From NCBI RefSeq assembly GCF_001831475.1, contig NZ_CP017688.1, positions 124,001-188,000 on the forward strand: a stretch of 64,000 nt of DNA, in the 5' to 3' direction. The position numbers and the translations under genes are program-made. The notes beneath the pieces are model-generated. The model did no database searches. It was not told the origin of the DNA and saw only the letters and a list, made by a program, of their open reading frames with translations. This document shows positions 1-7,849 of the stretch, one piece after another; the stretch's first letter is position 1, and each line of letters begins with the position of its first letter. The DNA is from Flavobacterium crassostreae (GTDB taxonomy: Bacteria > Bacteroidota > Bacteroidia > Flavobacteriales > Flavobacteriaceae).

Positions 1-147
1 GTTAAATCCGAAATTGTAGTCCCTCTATTTGTAAATGGACAAAATATTGGACAAATTGATATTGATAGCCACGAAATAGACCCATTTACGGAGGCTGACG
101 AACGTTTTTTAGAATTTGTTACTCACGAAATTGCCAAGCTGTACTAA
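1..147 (+). CDS. GAF domain protein, C-terminal end (partial)
   Basis: The frame enters from the left edge and stops at a TAA at 145-147, leaving 48 residues. The visible part has the last beta strands and helix of a GAF domain: a VVPLF strand, a turn NGQNIG, the strand QIDIDS, then FTEADERFLEFV. This pattern is typical of small single-domain GAF proteins related to free methionine-(R)-sulfoxide reductase. The reductase's catalytic cysteines, if present, would lie outside the window, so the enzyme activity cannot be judged. The rpsO promoter follows about 90 bases later, so this gene and rpsO are probably separate units. Confidence 0.6.
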   Translation, partial: VKSEIVVPLFVNGQNIGQIDIDSHEIDPFTEADERFLEFVTHEIAKLY

Positions 148-210
148 AAACAAGAAAATTCCACCAGAACCGGTTAAGCATCCGTTAGGCTAATAAAAAA
201 TTTTATATTT

Positions 211-243
211 ATTATTTATTTATAAAAATAAACAGTACTTTTG
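211..243 (+). promoter_or_regulatory. rpsO promoter (Bacteroidetes type)
   Basis: A -7 box TACTTTTG (236-243) matches the Bacteroidetes consensus TAnnTTTG. It lies 56 bases before the rpsO ATG in a very AT-rich stretch. A clear -33 TTTG is not seen, so the upstream half is approximate. Confidence 0.6.
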
Positions 244-299
244 CAGCCGTCCTACAATAGCTGTAGTACATACATAAAAATCATTAAATAAATATTGGA

Positions 300-566
300 A
301 TGTATTTAACTAAAGAAGTAAAAGAAGAAATCTTCGCACAACACGGAGAAAAAACAAACACTGGAAAAGCAGAAGCACAAATTGCTTTATTTACTTTCAG
401 AATTAGCCACTTAACAGAGCACTTGAAAAGAAATCGTCATGATTACAACACAGAGCGTTCTTTAGTATTATTAGTAGGAAAAAGAAGATCTTTACTAGAT
501 TACTTGAAAAAGAAAGAGATTAACAGATATCGTGAGATTATCAAAGTATTGAATATCAGAAAATAA
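300..566 (+). CDS. rpsO: 30S ribosomal protein S15
   Basis: Encodes 88 residues, the normal length for S15, a primary binding protein of the 16S rRNA central domain in the small ribosomal subunit. The conserved parts are visible: an N-terminal TKEVKEEIFAQHG helix, the QIALFTFRISHLTEHL segment, the KRNRHDYNTERSL loop that contacts rRNA, and LVGKRRSLLDYLKK near the end. It has its own promoter and is followed by a strong terminator, then pnp. The rpsO-pnp order is widespread in bacteria and links translation with RNA decay. The ATG at 300 gives the standard N-terminus. Confidence 0.97.
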   Translation: MYLTKEVKEEIFAQHGEKTNTGKAEAQIALFTFRISHLTEHLKRNRHDYNTERSLVLLVGKRRSLLDYLKKKEINRYREIIKVLNIRK

Positions 567-574
567 TCAATATA

Positions 575-608
575 AAAAAGAGGTGCGCAAGTACCTCTTT
601 TTGTTTTT
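575..608 (+). terminator. rho-independent terminator after rpsO
   Basis: Arms AAAAAGAGGT (575-584) and ACCTCTTTTT (593-602) close an 8-base loop, followed by a T-rich tail. Confidence 0.8.
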
Positions 609-783
609 AACCCCCTAGCCACACAGGCACCATAAAAAAGGCTATTTTTATAGATTACACAAGCATCCTCTTGGGGTCGGGAGCTTAAAAAAAGTTTGGT
701 TTTTCATTGGGTTTTAGGCATTAACTACGCAAACAACAACTACAACACAACTAGAACCCAGGTTTAACTAAAAAATTAAATTT

Positions 784-2925
784 ATGATTCCACAATTATT
801 TGTAGAAAGTATCGATTTAGGTGATGGAAGAAACATCACAATCGAAACAGGTCGTTTAGCCAAACAAGCAGACGGATCTGTAGTAATTAGAATAGGTAAA
901 ACGGTTATATTAGGAACAGTAGTATCTTCTAGAAAAGCAAGTCCAGGTATCGACTTTTTACCCCTTACGGTAGATTATCGCGAAAAATTTGCTGCAGCAG
1001 GACGTTTTCCTGGTGGTTTCTTTAAGAGAGAAGCAAGACCAAGTGATAGCGAAGTGTTAACCATGCGTTTAGTAGACCGTGTTTTACGTCCGCTTTTTCC
1101 GGATGATTACCATGCCGAAGTTCAGGTAATGATTCAATTGATGTCTCATGACGAAGATGTTATGCCAGATGCACTTGCAGGTCTTGCAGCATCAGCAGCA
1201 TTAGCTTTGTCTGACATTCCTTTTGAAACATTAATATCTGAAGCAAGAGTTGGTCGTATCGACGGGAAATTTATTATTAACCCAAGCCGTGCTCAATTAG
1301 AATTATCTGACATCGATATGATGATTGGAGCTTCTATGGATTCTATCGCAATGGTAGAGGGTGAAATGAAAGAAATCTCAGAAGCAGAAATGCTGGAAGC
1401 AATTAAATTTGCACACGAACATATTAAAAACCAAATTGCTGCTCAACTACGTTTGCAAGCTGCTTTTGGTAAAAAAGAAGTTCGTACCTACGAAGGAGAA
1501 AGAGAAGACGAAGCTATTTACGCTAAAGTAAAGGCAGCGTCTTACGATAAAATTTATGCTATTGCAAGCAAAGGTTCTTCTAAACAAGAACGCACAGCAG
1601 CCTTTGAAGAAGTAAAAGAAGAAGTGAAAGCATTGTTTACGGAAGAAGAATTAGCAGTTGATGGCGATTTAGTTTCTAAATACTTCAAAAAAACCAACAA
1701 AGAAGCCGTACGTAACGTAACCCTAGATTTAGGAACACGTCTAGACGGAAGAAAAACTACCGAAATCCGACCTATCTGGTGTGAAGTAGATTATTTACCA
1801 TCAGTACACGGATCGGCATTATTCACCCGTGGAGAAACGCAAGCATTGGCTACAGCAACTTTAGGGACCTCTAGAGAAGCCAACCAAATTGACTCGCCAT
1901 CACAACAAGGTGAAGAGAAATTCTACTTACATTATAACTTCCCTCCTTTCTCAACTGGTGAAGCGCGTCCTTTGAGAGGAACTTCAAGAAGAGAAGTAGG
2001 TCACGGAAACTTGGCTCAAAGAGCGTTAAAAAACATGATCCCTACGGATTGTCCATACACCATTCGTGTGGTTTCTGAAGTATTAGAGTCTAACGGTTCG
2101 TCTTCTATGGCAACTGTTTGTGCTGGAACACTATCTTTGATGGATGCTGGTATCCAAATGATTCGTCCCGTTTCTGGAATTGCCATGGGATTGATTACTG
2201 ACGGAGAGCGTTTTGCTGTATTGTCTGACATTCTTGGTGACGAAGATCACTTAGGAGATATGGACTTTAAAGTAACCGGAACTTCTGTAGGAATCACTGC
2301 TTGTCAAATGGACATCAAAATTGATGGATTGAAATACGAGATTATGGAAGCGGCACTTGCTCAAGCTCGTGATGGTCGTTTGCATATCCTTGGAAAATTA
2401 ATCGAAACTTTAGCTACTCCAAAAGAGGATGTTAAAGCTTACGCTCCAAAAATTATTACAAGAAGAATCCCTAATGCTTTTATTGGTGCCTTGATCGGAC
2501 CTGGTGGAAAAGTGATTCAAGAATTGCAAAAAACTACCGGAACTACCATTGTTATCAATGAAGATCCTGCTACTGAAGAAGGTGTTATTGAAATTTTAGG
2601 AACTGATCCTGCTGGAATTGAAGCGGTATTGGCTAAAATTAAATCCATCACTTTCAAGCCTCAAATGAACGAGTCTTATGAAGTAAAAGTAATCAAAATG
2701 TTGGATTTTGGTGCTGTTGTAGAATATGCCGAAGCCCCAGGAAACGAAGTATTATTACACGTTTCTGAGCTAGCATGGGAACGCACCGAAAATGTTTCGG
2801 ATGTGGTGAACATGGGCGATGTTTTTCAAGTGAAATACTTAGGTATGGATCCAAAAACTAGAAAAGAAAAAGTGTCCAGAAAAGCACTTTTGCCAAGACC
2901 TCCTCGTGAGGACAAAAAAGAGTAA
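784..2925 (+). CDS. pnp: polyribonucleotide nucleotidyltransferase (PNPase)
   Basis: 713 residues, normal for PNPase, a trimeric phosphorolytic 3'-5' exoribonuclease that degrades mRNA in the cytoplasm. Domains in order: first RNase PH domain (about 10-150, with the [10 protein letters not shown] and [13 protein letters not shown] segments), alpha linker, second RNase PH domain (about 315-545, with [16 protein letters not shown] and GDMDFKVTG), a KH domain (about 560-615, [14 protein letters not shown]) and a C-terminal S1 domain (about 625-695, ending near KVSRKAL). The 180-base leader holds nested inverted repeats (CCCCC at 611 against GGGG at 673; TAGCC at 616 against GGCTA at 640), which could serve leader-based control, but this is only suggested. 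Confidence 0.97.
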   Translation: MIPQLFVESIDLGDGRNITIETGRLAKQADGSVVIRIGKTVILGTVVSSRKASPGIDFLPLTVDYREKFAAAGRFPGGFFKREARPSDSEVLTMRLVDRVLRPLFPDDYHAEVQVMIQLMSHDEDVMPDALAGLAASAALALSDIPFETLISEARVGRIDGKFIINPSRAQLELSDIDMMIGASMDSIAMVEGEMKEISEAEMLEAIKFAHEHIKNQIAAQLRLQAAFGKKEVRTYEGEREDEAIYAKVKAASYDKIYAIASKGSSKQERTAAFEEVKEEVKALFTEEELAVDGDLVSKYFKKTNKEAVRNVTLDLGTRLDGRKTTEIRPIWCEVDYLPSVHGSALFTRGETQALATATLGTSREANQIDSPSQQGEEKFYLHYNFPPFSTGEARPLRGTSRREVGHGNLAQRALKNMIPTDCPYTIRVVSEVLESNGSSSMATVCAGTLSLMDAGIQMIRPVSGIAMGLITDGERFAVLSDILGDEDHLGDMDFKVTGTSVGITACQMDIKIDGLKYEIMEAALAQARDGRLHILGKLIETLATPKEDVKAYAPKIITRRIPNAFIGALIGPGGKVIQELQKTTGTTIVINEDPATEEGVIEILGTDPAGIEAVLAKIKSITFKPQMNESYEVKVIKMLDFGAVVEYAEAPGNEVLLHVSELAWERTENVSDVVNMGDVFQVKYLGMDPKTRKEKVSRKALLPRPPREDKKE

Positions 2926-2958
2926 TCAGATCTTAAGTTTACTAAAGGTTTATTTATA

Positions 2959-3001
2959 AAAAATCCCGTTTCATGTATTTGAAACGGGATTTTTGTTTTT
3001 T
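2959..3001 (+). terminator. terminator after pnp
   Basis: A 15-bp perfect stem, AAAATCCCGTTTCA against TGAAACGGGATTTT, with a 6-base loop and a T tract. Confidence 0.85.
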
Positions 3002-3006
3002 TTGCA

Positions 3007-3089
3007 TTAGGGATGGTAGCGGCATCCTTTGATAGAATGCAATGGAATCAAAGATACAGCGGACAGCCCGACCGTAGGGAATGCCCTAA
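3007..3089 (+). ncRNA. dispersed structured repeat, copy 1 (flavo-1-like)
   Basis: Intergenic element after the pnp terminator. A conserved core GGG-ATGGTAGCGGCATCC (from 3010) faces GATACAGCGGACAG-CCC (to 3069) across an internal hairpin CTTTGAT/ATCAAAG. An outer helix TTAGGG (3007-3012) can pair with CCCTAA (3084-3089) as an alternative to the inner GGG/CCC. Three other copies occur in the window. The layout resembles the flavobacterial flavo-1 RNA motif, but that assignment is from memory and untested. Confidence 0.55.
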
Positions 3090-3179
3090 AAATTTAATTT
3101 ATTTTAGACTCTTTTGTAACTTTTAAGCAACTTTATACGTATAACTACTTGTACACTTTAAAACAGAGGAAACAACACT

Positions 3180-4043
3180 ATGAGACAACTTAAAATCACC
3201 AAGCAGGTAACCAATAGGGAAACTGCATCATTAGACAAATATTTACAAGAAATTGGAAAAGTTGATCTTATTACCGCTGATGAAGAAGTAGAATTGGCTC
3301 AAAAAATTAAAGCCGGAGACCAACGCGCTTTAGAAAAACTAACCAAAGCCAACCTACGTTTTGTGGTATCGGTAGCAAAACAATATCAAAACCAAGGGTT
3401 AACATTGCCAGATTTAATTAACGAAGGAAACCTTGGACTCATAAAAGCCGCACAACGTTTTGATGAAACACGTGGTTTTAAATTCATTTCGTATGCAGTA
3501 TGGTGGATCCGTCAATCCATTCTGCAAGCCTTGGCAGAACAATCCCGTATTGTACGTTTGCCATTAAACAAAATTGGCTCTATCAACAAAATCAACAAGA
3601 TGTACGCTTTATTAGAGCAATCTAACGAGCGACCACCATCTGCGGAAGAAATTGCCAAAGAATTAGACATGACCGTAAATGACGTAAAAGAGTCCATGAA
3701 AAACTCTGGCCGTCACCTATCCATGGATGCACCACTTGTTGAGGGAGAAGATTCTAATCTTTATGACGTTTTGCGTTCTGGAGAATCTCCAAACCCAGAC
3801 AGAGAATTAATTCACGAATCCTTACGCACTGAAATTGAACGTTCTCTAGAAACCCTAACTCCTCGTGAGGCAGATGTAGTACGTCTTTATTTTGGACTAG
3901 GAGACCAACACCCAATGACCCTGGAAGAAATTGGCGAAACCTTTGACCTGACCAGAGAACGAGTACGTCAAATTAAAGAAAAAGCCATCCGTAGGTTAAA
4001 GCACACCTCCAGAAGTAAAATACTAAAAACATATTTAGGTTAA
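3180..4043 (+). CDS. rpoD: primary RNA polymerase sigma factor (sigma-70 family)
   Basis: 287 residues, the usual length of the Bacteroidetes housekeeping sigma factor, which lacks most of region 1.1 found in E. coli. Visible parts: region 1.2 ([16 protein letters not shown]), region 2 with the core-binding and -10 reading helices ([51 protein letters not shown]), region 3 (about 130-210) and region 4 with the HTH that reads the upstream promoter element ([19 protein letters not shown]). It directs RNA polymerase to TAnnTTTG promoters such as those in this window. Its own promoter is not clear. A terminator follows at 4086. Confidence 0.95.
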   Translation: MRQLKITKQVTNRETASLDKYLQEIGKVDLITADEEVELAQKIKAGDQRALEKLTKANLRFVVSVAKQYQNQGLTLPDLINEGNLGLIKAAQRFDETRGFKFISYAVWWIRQSILQALAEQSRIVRLPLNKIGSINKINKMYALLEQSNERPPSAEEIAKELDMTVNDVKESMKNSGRHLSMDAPLVEGEDSNLYDVLRSGESPNPDRELIHESLRTEIERSLETLTPREADVVRLYFGLGDQHPMTLEEIGETFDLTRERVRQIKEKAIRRLKHTSRSKILKTYLG

Positions 4044-4085
4044 AAAAAACAGCAGCCATAACGGTTCTTTTTTTGGACTAACAAC

Positions 4086-4120
4086 AAAACTCCGGCTAAT
4101 TACCGGAGTTTTATTTTTTT
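4086..4120 (+). terminator. terminator after rpoD
   Basis: AAAACTCCGG (4086-4095) pairs with CCGGAGTTTT (4103-4112), followed by a T run. Confidence 0.85.
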
Positions 4121-4141
4121 AAAATAAAGCCAAAAACAATT

Positions 4142-4250
4142 GGGCGTAACCCTCCGTAAAAACTCCGGGTCGGGCTTTACGCTGCAATCTTTTTTAAGCA
4201 TTACGCTACGCTCCATACTAAAAAAAGGATTTACACTCCAATCCCTTACG
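4142..4250 (-). ncRNA. dispersed structured repeat, copy 3 (flavo-1-like)
   Basis: Read on the minus strand: GGG-ATTGGAGTGTAAATCC, an A/T-rich hairpin region, then GATTGCAGCGTAAAG-CCC (core 4172-4245), a GACC and a distal GCCC at 4142-4145. This matches copy 1 position by position in the core, including the GGG/CCC closing pairs. A small open frame at 4140-4322 runs over it and is not considered a gene. Confidence 0.5.
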
Positions 4251-4354
4251 CAAGAGCCTGCAACCAAAATAAAAAAAGCTTTACAATTAGCTGTAAATAA
4301 ACTAATTTTGCAACACCAATAACTAAAAACAACACAGCAAACTATACCCCAAAA

Positions 4355-5017
4355 ATGAAAAATACCCTAATAGCACCATCCGTACTAGCAGCAGACTTTG
4401 CAAACCTACAACGCGATATAGAAATGATTAACGCTAGTGAGGCCGATTGGTTTCATATTGACATTATGGATGGCGTTTTTGTGCCCAACATATCCTTTGG
4501 TATGCCCGTACTCGAAGCAATAACCAAACACGCCAAAAAAACCATCGATGTACACTTGATGATTGTAGACCCAGATCGATACATCAAAACTTTTGCCGAT
4601 TTAGGCGCCACTATCCTAACCGTACATTACGAAGCCTGTACCCACTTGCACAGAACCCTACAGGCTATAAAAGCCGAAGGAATGCAAGCTGGAGTTGCCC
4701 TAAACCCACACACCAACATTGCCCTATTAGAAGATGTAATCCAAGATATTGATCTAGTGTGCATCATGAGTGTAAATCCTGGTTTTGGAGGGCAATCTTT
4801 TATAGAAAACACCTACAAAAAGGTCCAAAAACTAAAAGAATTGATTGTCCAAAAAGGCGCCACTACTCTCATAGAGATTGACGGAGGCGTTACCAACAAA
4901 AATGCCGTTCAACTAGTTGAAGCCGGAGCAGATGTTCTGGTAGCAGGTAGTTATGTTTTTAAAGCCCAAAACCCTACAGAAACGATAGCCGATTTAAAAA
5001 ATTTAACTAAAAATTAA
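4355..5017 (+). CDS. rpe: ribulose-phosphate 3-epimerase
   Basis: 220 residues, matching the family. A TIM-barrel enzyme that interconverts ribulose 5-phosphate and xylulose 5-phosphate in the pentose phosphate pathway. Diagnostic motifs are present: the N-terminal APSVLAADFANL, the metal-site HIDIMDGVFVPNISFG (His and Asp ligands), DVHLMI with the second His, the loop MSVNPGFGGQSF that closes over the substrate, and EIDGGV with the catalytic Asp near the phosphate-binding end. It stands alone between repeat copy 3 and a TPR gene. Confidence 0.95.
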   Translation: MKNTLIAPSVLAADFANLQRDIEMINASEADWFHIDIMDGVFVPNISFGMPVLEAITKHAKKTIDVHLMIVDPDRYIKTFADLGATILTVHYEACTHLHRTLQAIKAEGMQAGVALNPHTNIALLEDVIQDIDLVCIMSVNPGFGGQSFIENTYKKVQKLKELIVQKGATTLIEIDGGVTNKNAVQLVEAGADVLVAGSYVFKAQNPTETIADLKNLTKN

Positions 5018-5237
5018 ACCATACCGTTAATTTTTACTTTATCATAATACAAGCATAAAAAACTTAATATAACAATAGTTTTAAAATCCCCATTAAAGCG
5101 TATTGTTTATTAAGTTTTTTTTTCGAAATTTGCATTTGGAAGCCTATTCTTTTATATAATCCAAAATTAAAGCAACAGACAACCTATTGTTTTACAGAAA
5201 ATTAAACCATAACCTACACATTTACCCTAATAACCTA

Positions 5238-5759
5238 ATGAACAAAATTTATATTATCTTAATGCTGACCGCCAGCATCCATTTGTTTGGTCAGGCTAGA
5301 ACAGCAAACGATTATTACATATTGGGCAAAAATCAAGAATTATTACAAAATTATAAATTAGCTATTAAAGATTACGCCAAGGCCATTGCCCTGGAGCCAC
5401 AGTTTGAAGAAGCCTATTTTTCAAAAGCAATGGTGGAGAGAATTTTAAAAAAATACCAAAATGCAATTGAGGATTTAACCAAAGCAATTGCATTAAATCC
5501 AAAATCACGAAAAGCATATTATTTTAGAGCCAACACCAAAAACATCCTTAAAGACTACCAAGGATCTCTTACTGATTTAGACAAATGCATCGCTATTGAT
5601 CCCAATTATGGTCTTGCTTATAATAGCCGTGCAGAAACAAAATTTGCTCTCAAACAAAAAGAAAGTGGCTGTGAAGATTTATTAAAAGCCGCATCTTTGG
5701 GCTATCCTTATCCGTTTGATTATATCGAAAACAACGCCTGTAAAAACAGTCTATTATAA
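5238..5759 (+). CDS. secreted tetratricopeptide (TPR) repeat protein
   Basis: 173 residues from the ATG at 5238. This start gives a clean signal peptide (MNKIYIILMLTASIHLFGQA), whereas the longer frame from a TTG at 5187 would bury it, so the ATG is preferred. Three to four TPR units follow (about 23-150), with repeated A--DY-KAIAL-P patterns and a final GCEDLLKAASLGY unit. TPR proteins are protein-interaction scaffolds; the signal peptide suggests the periplasm. The partner and role are unknown. It converges on the minus-strand HNH-like gene. Confidence 0.75.
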   Translation: MNKIYIILMLTASIHLFGQARTANDYYILGKNQELLQNYKLAIKDYAKAIALEPQFEEAYFSKAMVERILKKYQNAIEDLTKAIALNPKSRKAYYFRANTKNILKDYQGSLTDLDKCIAIDPNYGLAYNSRAETKFALKQKESGCEDLLKAASLGYPYPFDYIENNACKNSLL

Positions 5760-5971
5760 AAAAACACCAATCTAATTATCCTGTTTTGTACTAATTTAAC
5801 GGTTTTCTTTAAGACAAAAAAAGATTCCAAAACAAGCCCCTAGACTGCAAGCCTAATTTGTTTACGGCTTGACTCCCAAATAAAACATGGTGGCTTTAAA
5901 AACGGATCGCTTTTGTTATACCTAAAAAAATCTTTCGCTAAAAAAAAGAAAGTACATTCTAAAAACATAAA

Positions 5972-6003
5972 AAAACCTCGCAAATCCTGCGAGGTTTTAT
6001 TTT
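5972..6003. terminator. bidirectional hairpin terminator A (flanks HNH-like gene)
   Basis: AAAACCTCGCA (5972-5982) pairs with TGCGAGGTTTT (5988-5998) around a 5-base loop, with A/T runs on both sides. It separates the convergent TPR and HNH-like genes. Its reverse complement is almost the same as the hairpin at 7015-7043. Confidence 0.8.
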
Positions 6004-6603
6004 TTATATTTTGACTTGGCTCCAATTTTCGCCCGATTTAATTCTTCTGATTTGCATTTCGCTTACTCCAAATTGTTTGGCAATCATCTTCAACCTTGTC
6101 TTTTGTTCTGCTTTGGCAAGAATTTTTTTTATGAGCATCACTTTTGTTACCGTTAATTTTCTACCGTTTGCTTCAAGATTATGTTTTATTAAATTAAGTC
6201 TTGCCTGCTTTACATAGGGGCTTTTTTGACTATGTTCTAGCATTTCTTCTTTTGTAGCCCACTTTAAATTTCTATAGTCATCATTATCCCGTTTTCGGTC
6301 TAAATGTAAAACGTAAATTTGGTCTTCGGAGGTCTTTGGAATAAAATATTCTGCCACAAGTTTAGAGACAAAAAAATGTTTGTTTTTAATGTTACCATCC
6401 TTATAAATTTTATAACGAAACATTTTGTACCCATCACTCATTCCTCCTTTTAATTCTCTTCCAAATTTTATATCGTCTACAAAACTGATTAATCTTCCTT
6501 TATTGGAAACGGCATACCGTAATTTTAATTTCTCTGGAATTGTTATTTCTTTAAACTCTTCATTTGGGTAAACTCGGATTGGTTTCATGACATCAAGTTT
6601 CAT
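6004..6603 (-). CDS. NUMOD4/HNH-like homing endonuclease-family protein
   Basis: 199 residues. The N-terminal part (about 20-65) has a YAVSNKGRLISF segment like the NUMOD4 motif of homing endonuclease-type proteins. The middle (about 98-118) reads VLHLDRKRDNDDYRNLKWAT, like the second half of an HNH fold (one His, then the Asn-Leu-Trp-Ala-Thr end). The C-terminus (about 160-197) holds a helix-turn-helix (KMIAKQFGVSEMQIRRI) that resembles NUMOD-type DNA-binding modules. A complete set of HNH catalytic residues is not obvious, so nuclease activity is uncertain. The gene stands alone between two near-identical inverted hairpins, which suggests a recent or mobile insertion. Either Met1 or Met6 could be the start. 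Confidence 0.6.
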   Translation of the reverse strand: MKLDVMKPIRVYPNEEFKEITIPEKLKLRYAVSNKGRLISFVDDIKFGRELKGGMSDGYKMFRYKIYKDGNIKNKHFFVSKLVAEYFIPKTSEDQIYVLHLDRKRDNDDYRNLKWATKEEMLEHSQKSPYVKQARLNLIKHNLEANGRKLTVTKVMLIKKILAKAEQKTRLKMIAKQFGVSEMQIRRIKSGENWSQVKI

Positions 6604-7010
6604 AAATAAATTTGTTTTAGTTTTTAAAATTCATATACTTATTTGTTTTTTTTTCGTTGCACAAACTGACAACTAACGATCTTCAAAGCGTTATTTAATT
6701 TTCCCCAATTGTGTTGGTCCAAGTTTAGGCTGTGCTTGATTACAGTTTGGACCCCATTAGCAATGGCTGTTAGATAATTGTTCCCAAAAACTACTTTCCA
6801 CTCTTGTAGGCGCACTTTAACGGATTATAAATACAATATAATATTAGATTATAGTTTTGCGTATTAAATAGATCCTGTACATCGTTATCCGGTTGCAAAA
6901 AACCAGGTAGCTGGATAACTGATTTTGTAAGATACCACAAATTTAAGAAAGATACTTACCACCAAAAAAAAAGAGGTTGTTTTGCTGAAAATGTAGCAAT
7001 ACTATAAAAA
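6604..7010. other. gene-free stretch beside HNH-like gene
   Basis: No convincing gene. It contains an inverted repeat GGTCCAA/TTGGACC (near 6717 and 6754), a plus-strand -7-like box TAGTTTTG (6852-6859), a nested stem GTTATCC-GGTT against AACC-GGATAAC (6884-6919) and a minus-strand -7-like box TAAATTTG (6938-6945). A plus-strand small RNA ending at the hairpin at 7015 is possible. Confidence 0.4.
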
Positions 7011-7012
7011 CT

Positions 7013-7046
7013 AAAAAACCTCGCAGGATATTTGCAAGGTTTTTTG
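7013..7046. terminator. hairpin terminator B, after tRNA-Arg
   Basis: AACCTCGCA and TGCAAGGTT arms with A/T flanks on both sides. It lies just downstream of tRNA-Arg on the minus strand and would also stop plus-strand transcription. Confidence 0.7.
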
Positions 7047-7055
7047 TGTTGTGTG

Positions 7056-7129
7056 TGACCGCGAAGGGATTCGAACCCCCAACCCTCAGAGCCGAAATCT
7101 GATATTCTATCCAGTTGAACTACGCAGCC
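7056..7129 (-). tRNA. tRNA-Arg(TCG)
   Basis: A 74-base cloverleaf. The acceptor stem GGCTGCG pairs with CGCGGTC (with two G-U pairs); the D arm is TAGTTCAACTGGATAGA; the anticodon stem TCAGA/TCTGA holds the loop TTTCGGC with anticodon TCG; the T loop is TTCGAAT. Discriminator A; no encoded CCA. The gene lies downstream of the YqeY gene, with hairpin B after it. Confidence 0.93.
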
Positions 7130-7136
7130 AATTTTG

Positions 7137-7199
7137 TTGCTAATTTTGAAAAATAAAAAACCTTTTATAAAAATTAAAGTCAAGTTTCAAAATTAGCAA
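7137..7199. repeat. 15-bp perfect inverted repeat between tRNA-Arg and yqeY
   Basis: TTGCTAATTTTGAAA (7137-7151) is the exact reverse complement of 7185-7199, with a 33-base spacer. Each arm carries a TAATTTTG -7-like box, and the two face each other. The minus-strand box (7188-7195) could drive tRNA-Arg. Confidence 0.6.
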
Positions 7200-7207
7200 T
7201 AAATATT

Positions 7208-7657
7208 TTATACTAATAATTTTTTTACAATAGCTGAGATTGTTTTACCTTCGGCAGTTCCTCCTAATTGAGCAGCTGCTAAACCCATTACTTTACCCAT
7301 AGAAGCAATACCTGACGCTCCTGTTTCTGTAATTATTTTTGCAACTACAGCCTCTACCTCTGCTTCGGTTAATTGGGCTGGTAAAAACTTTTCAATAACT
7401 GCTACTTGAGCTAATTCGGGCTCGGCTAAATCCAGACGGCTTTGTTCGGTAAAAATTCTAGCGCTTTCTTTTCGGGTTTTAACCAACCTTTGTAACAATT
7501 TCACTTCTTCTTCTTCTGAAATTTCTACTTTAGATCCGGAAGCGGTTTGAGCCAACAAAAGTTCTGATTTAATGGCTCGTAATGCCTCTAAAGCTACAGT
7601 GTCTTTGGCTCTCATGGCGGTTTTCATTTCGTCCATGATATTGGTTGATAAACTCAT
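7208..7657 (-). CDS. GatB/YqeY domain protein
   Basis: 149 residues when started at MSLSTNIMDEMK, the family's usual N-terminus; the longer frame adds a lysine-rich stretch that is unlikely to be translated. The YqeY domain is the tail module also found on the GatB subunit of tRNA amidotransferase and is thought to bind tRNA, though the role of stand-alone YqeY is unclear. Typical segments: MKTAMRAKDTVALEALRAIKSE, KLLQRLVKTRKESA, EKFLPAQL and a glycine-rich end MGKVMGLAAAQLGG. It follows the dcw cluster but is separated from ftsZ by a terminator, so it is probably its own unit. Confidence 0.9.
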   Translation of the reverse strand: MSLSTNIMDEMKTAMRAKDTVALEALRAIKSELLLAQTASGSKVEISEEEEVKLLQRLVKTRKESARIFTEQSRLDLAEPELAQVAVIEKFLPAQLTEAEVEAVVAKIITETGASGIASMGKVMGLAAAQLGGTAEGKTISAIVKKLLV

Positions 7658-7790
7658 ATATTTTGTTTTTTTGTGGTGCTGTTTTTTATTATAATTTCTT
7701 TTTTTAATAAAAAACACTGTATTAGGTCTTAAATCCTAGAAATAGTCTTCAAAGAAATCCTGTCTAAGTAATACGCTACAAATATAAAAA

Positions 7791-7826
7791 ATTAACCCGA
7801 AATTTATGGTTTAATTTCGGGTTAAT
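7791..7826 (-). terminator. terminator of the dcw cluster, after ftsZ
   Basis: ATTAACCCGAAATT (7791-7804) pairs perfectly with 7813-7826. On the minus strand it ends in a T run (7786-7790). It marks the end of the division cluster. Confidence 0.85.
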
Positions 7827-7849
7827 TTTTGTTTTATAGACTAAAAAAA

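Noticed and set aside
604..690. Possible fifth copy of the dispersed structured repeat (CCTAGCC ... AGATTACA ... GCATCC)
   Set aside because: Only scattered words match, order of the core halves is wrong, and the closing pairs are not in the right place. Kept only as a pnp leader observation.
2016..2231. Minus-strand frame inside pnp, and many similar frames antisense to real genes
   Set aside because: Shadows of the coding strand; none has a promoter, signal or family match.
4140..4322. Open frame of 60 codons between rpoD and rpe
   Set aside because: It runs across the terminator-proximal structured repeat (copy 3), starts with TTG-like context and has no family resemblance.
6956..7183. 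75-codon minus-strand frame near 7.0 kb
   Set aside because: It covers tRNA-Arg(TCG) and its terminator.
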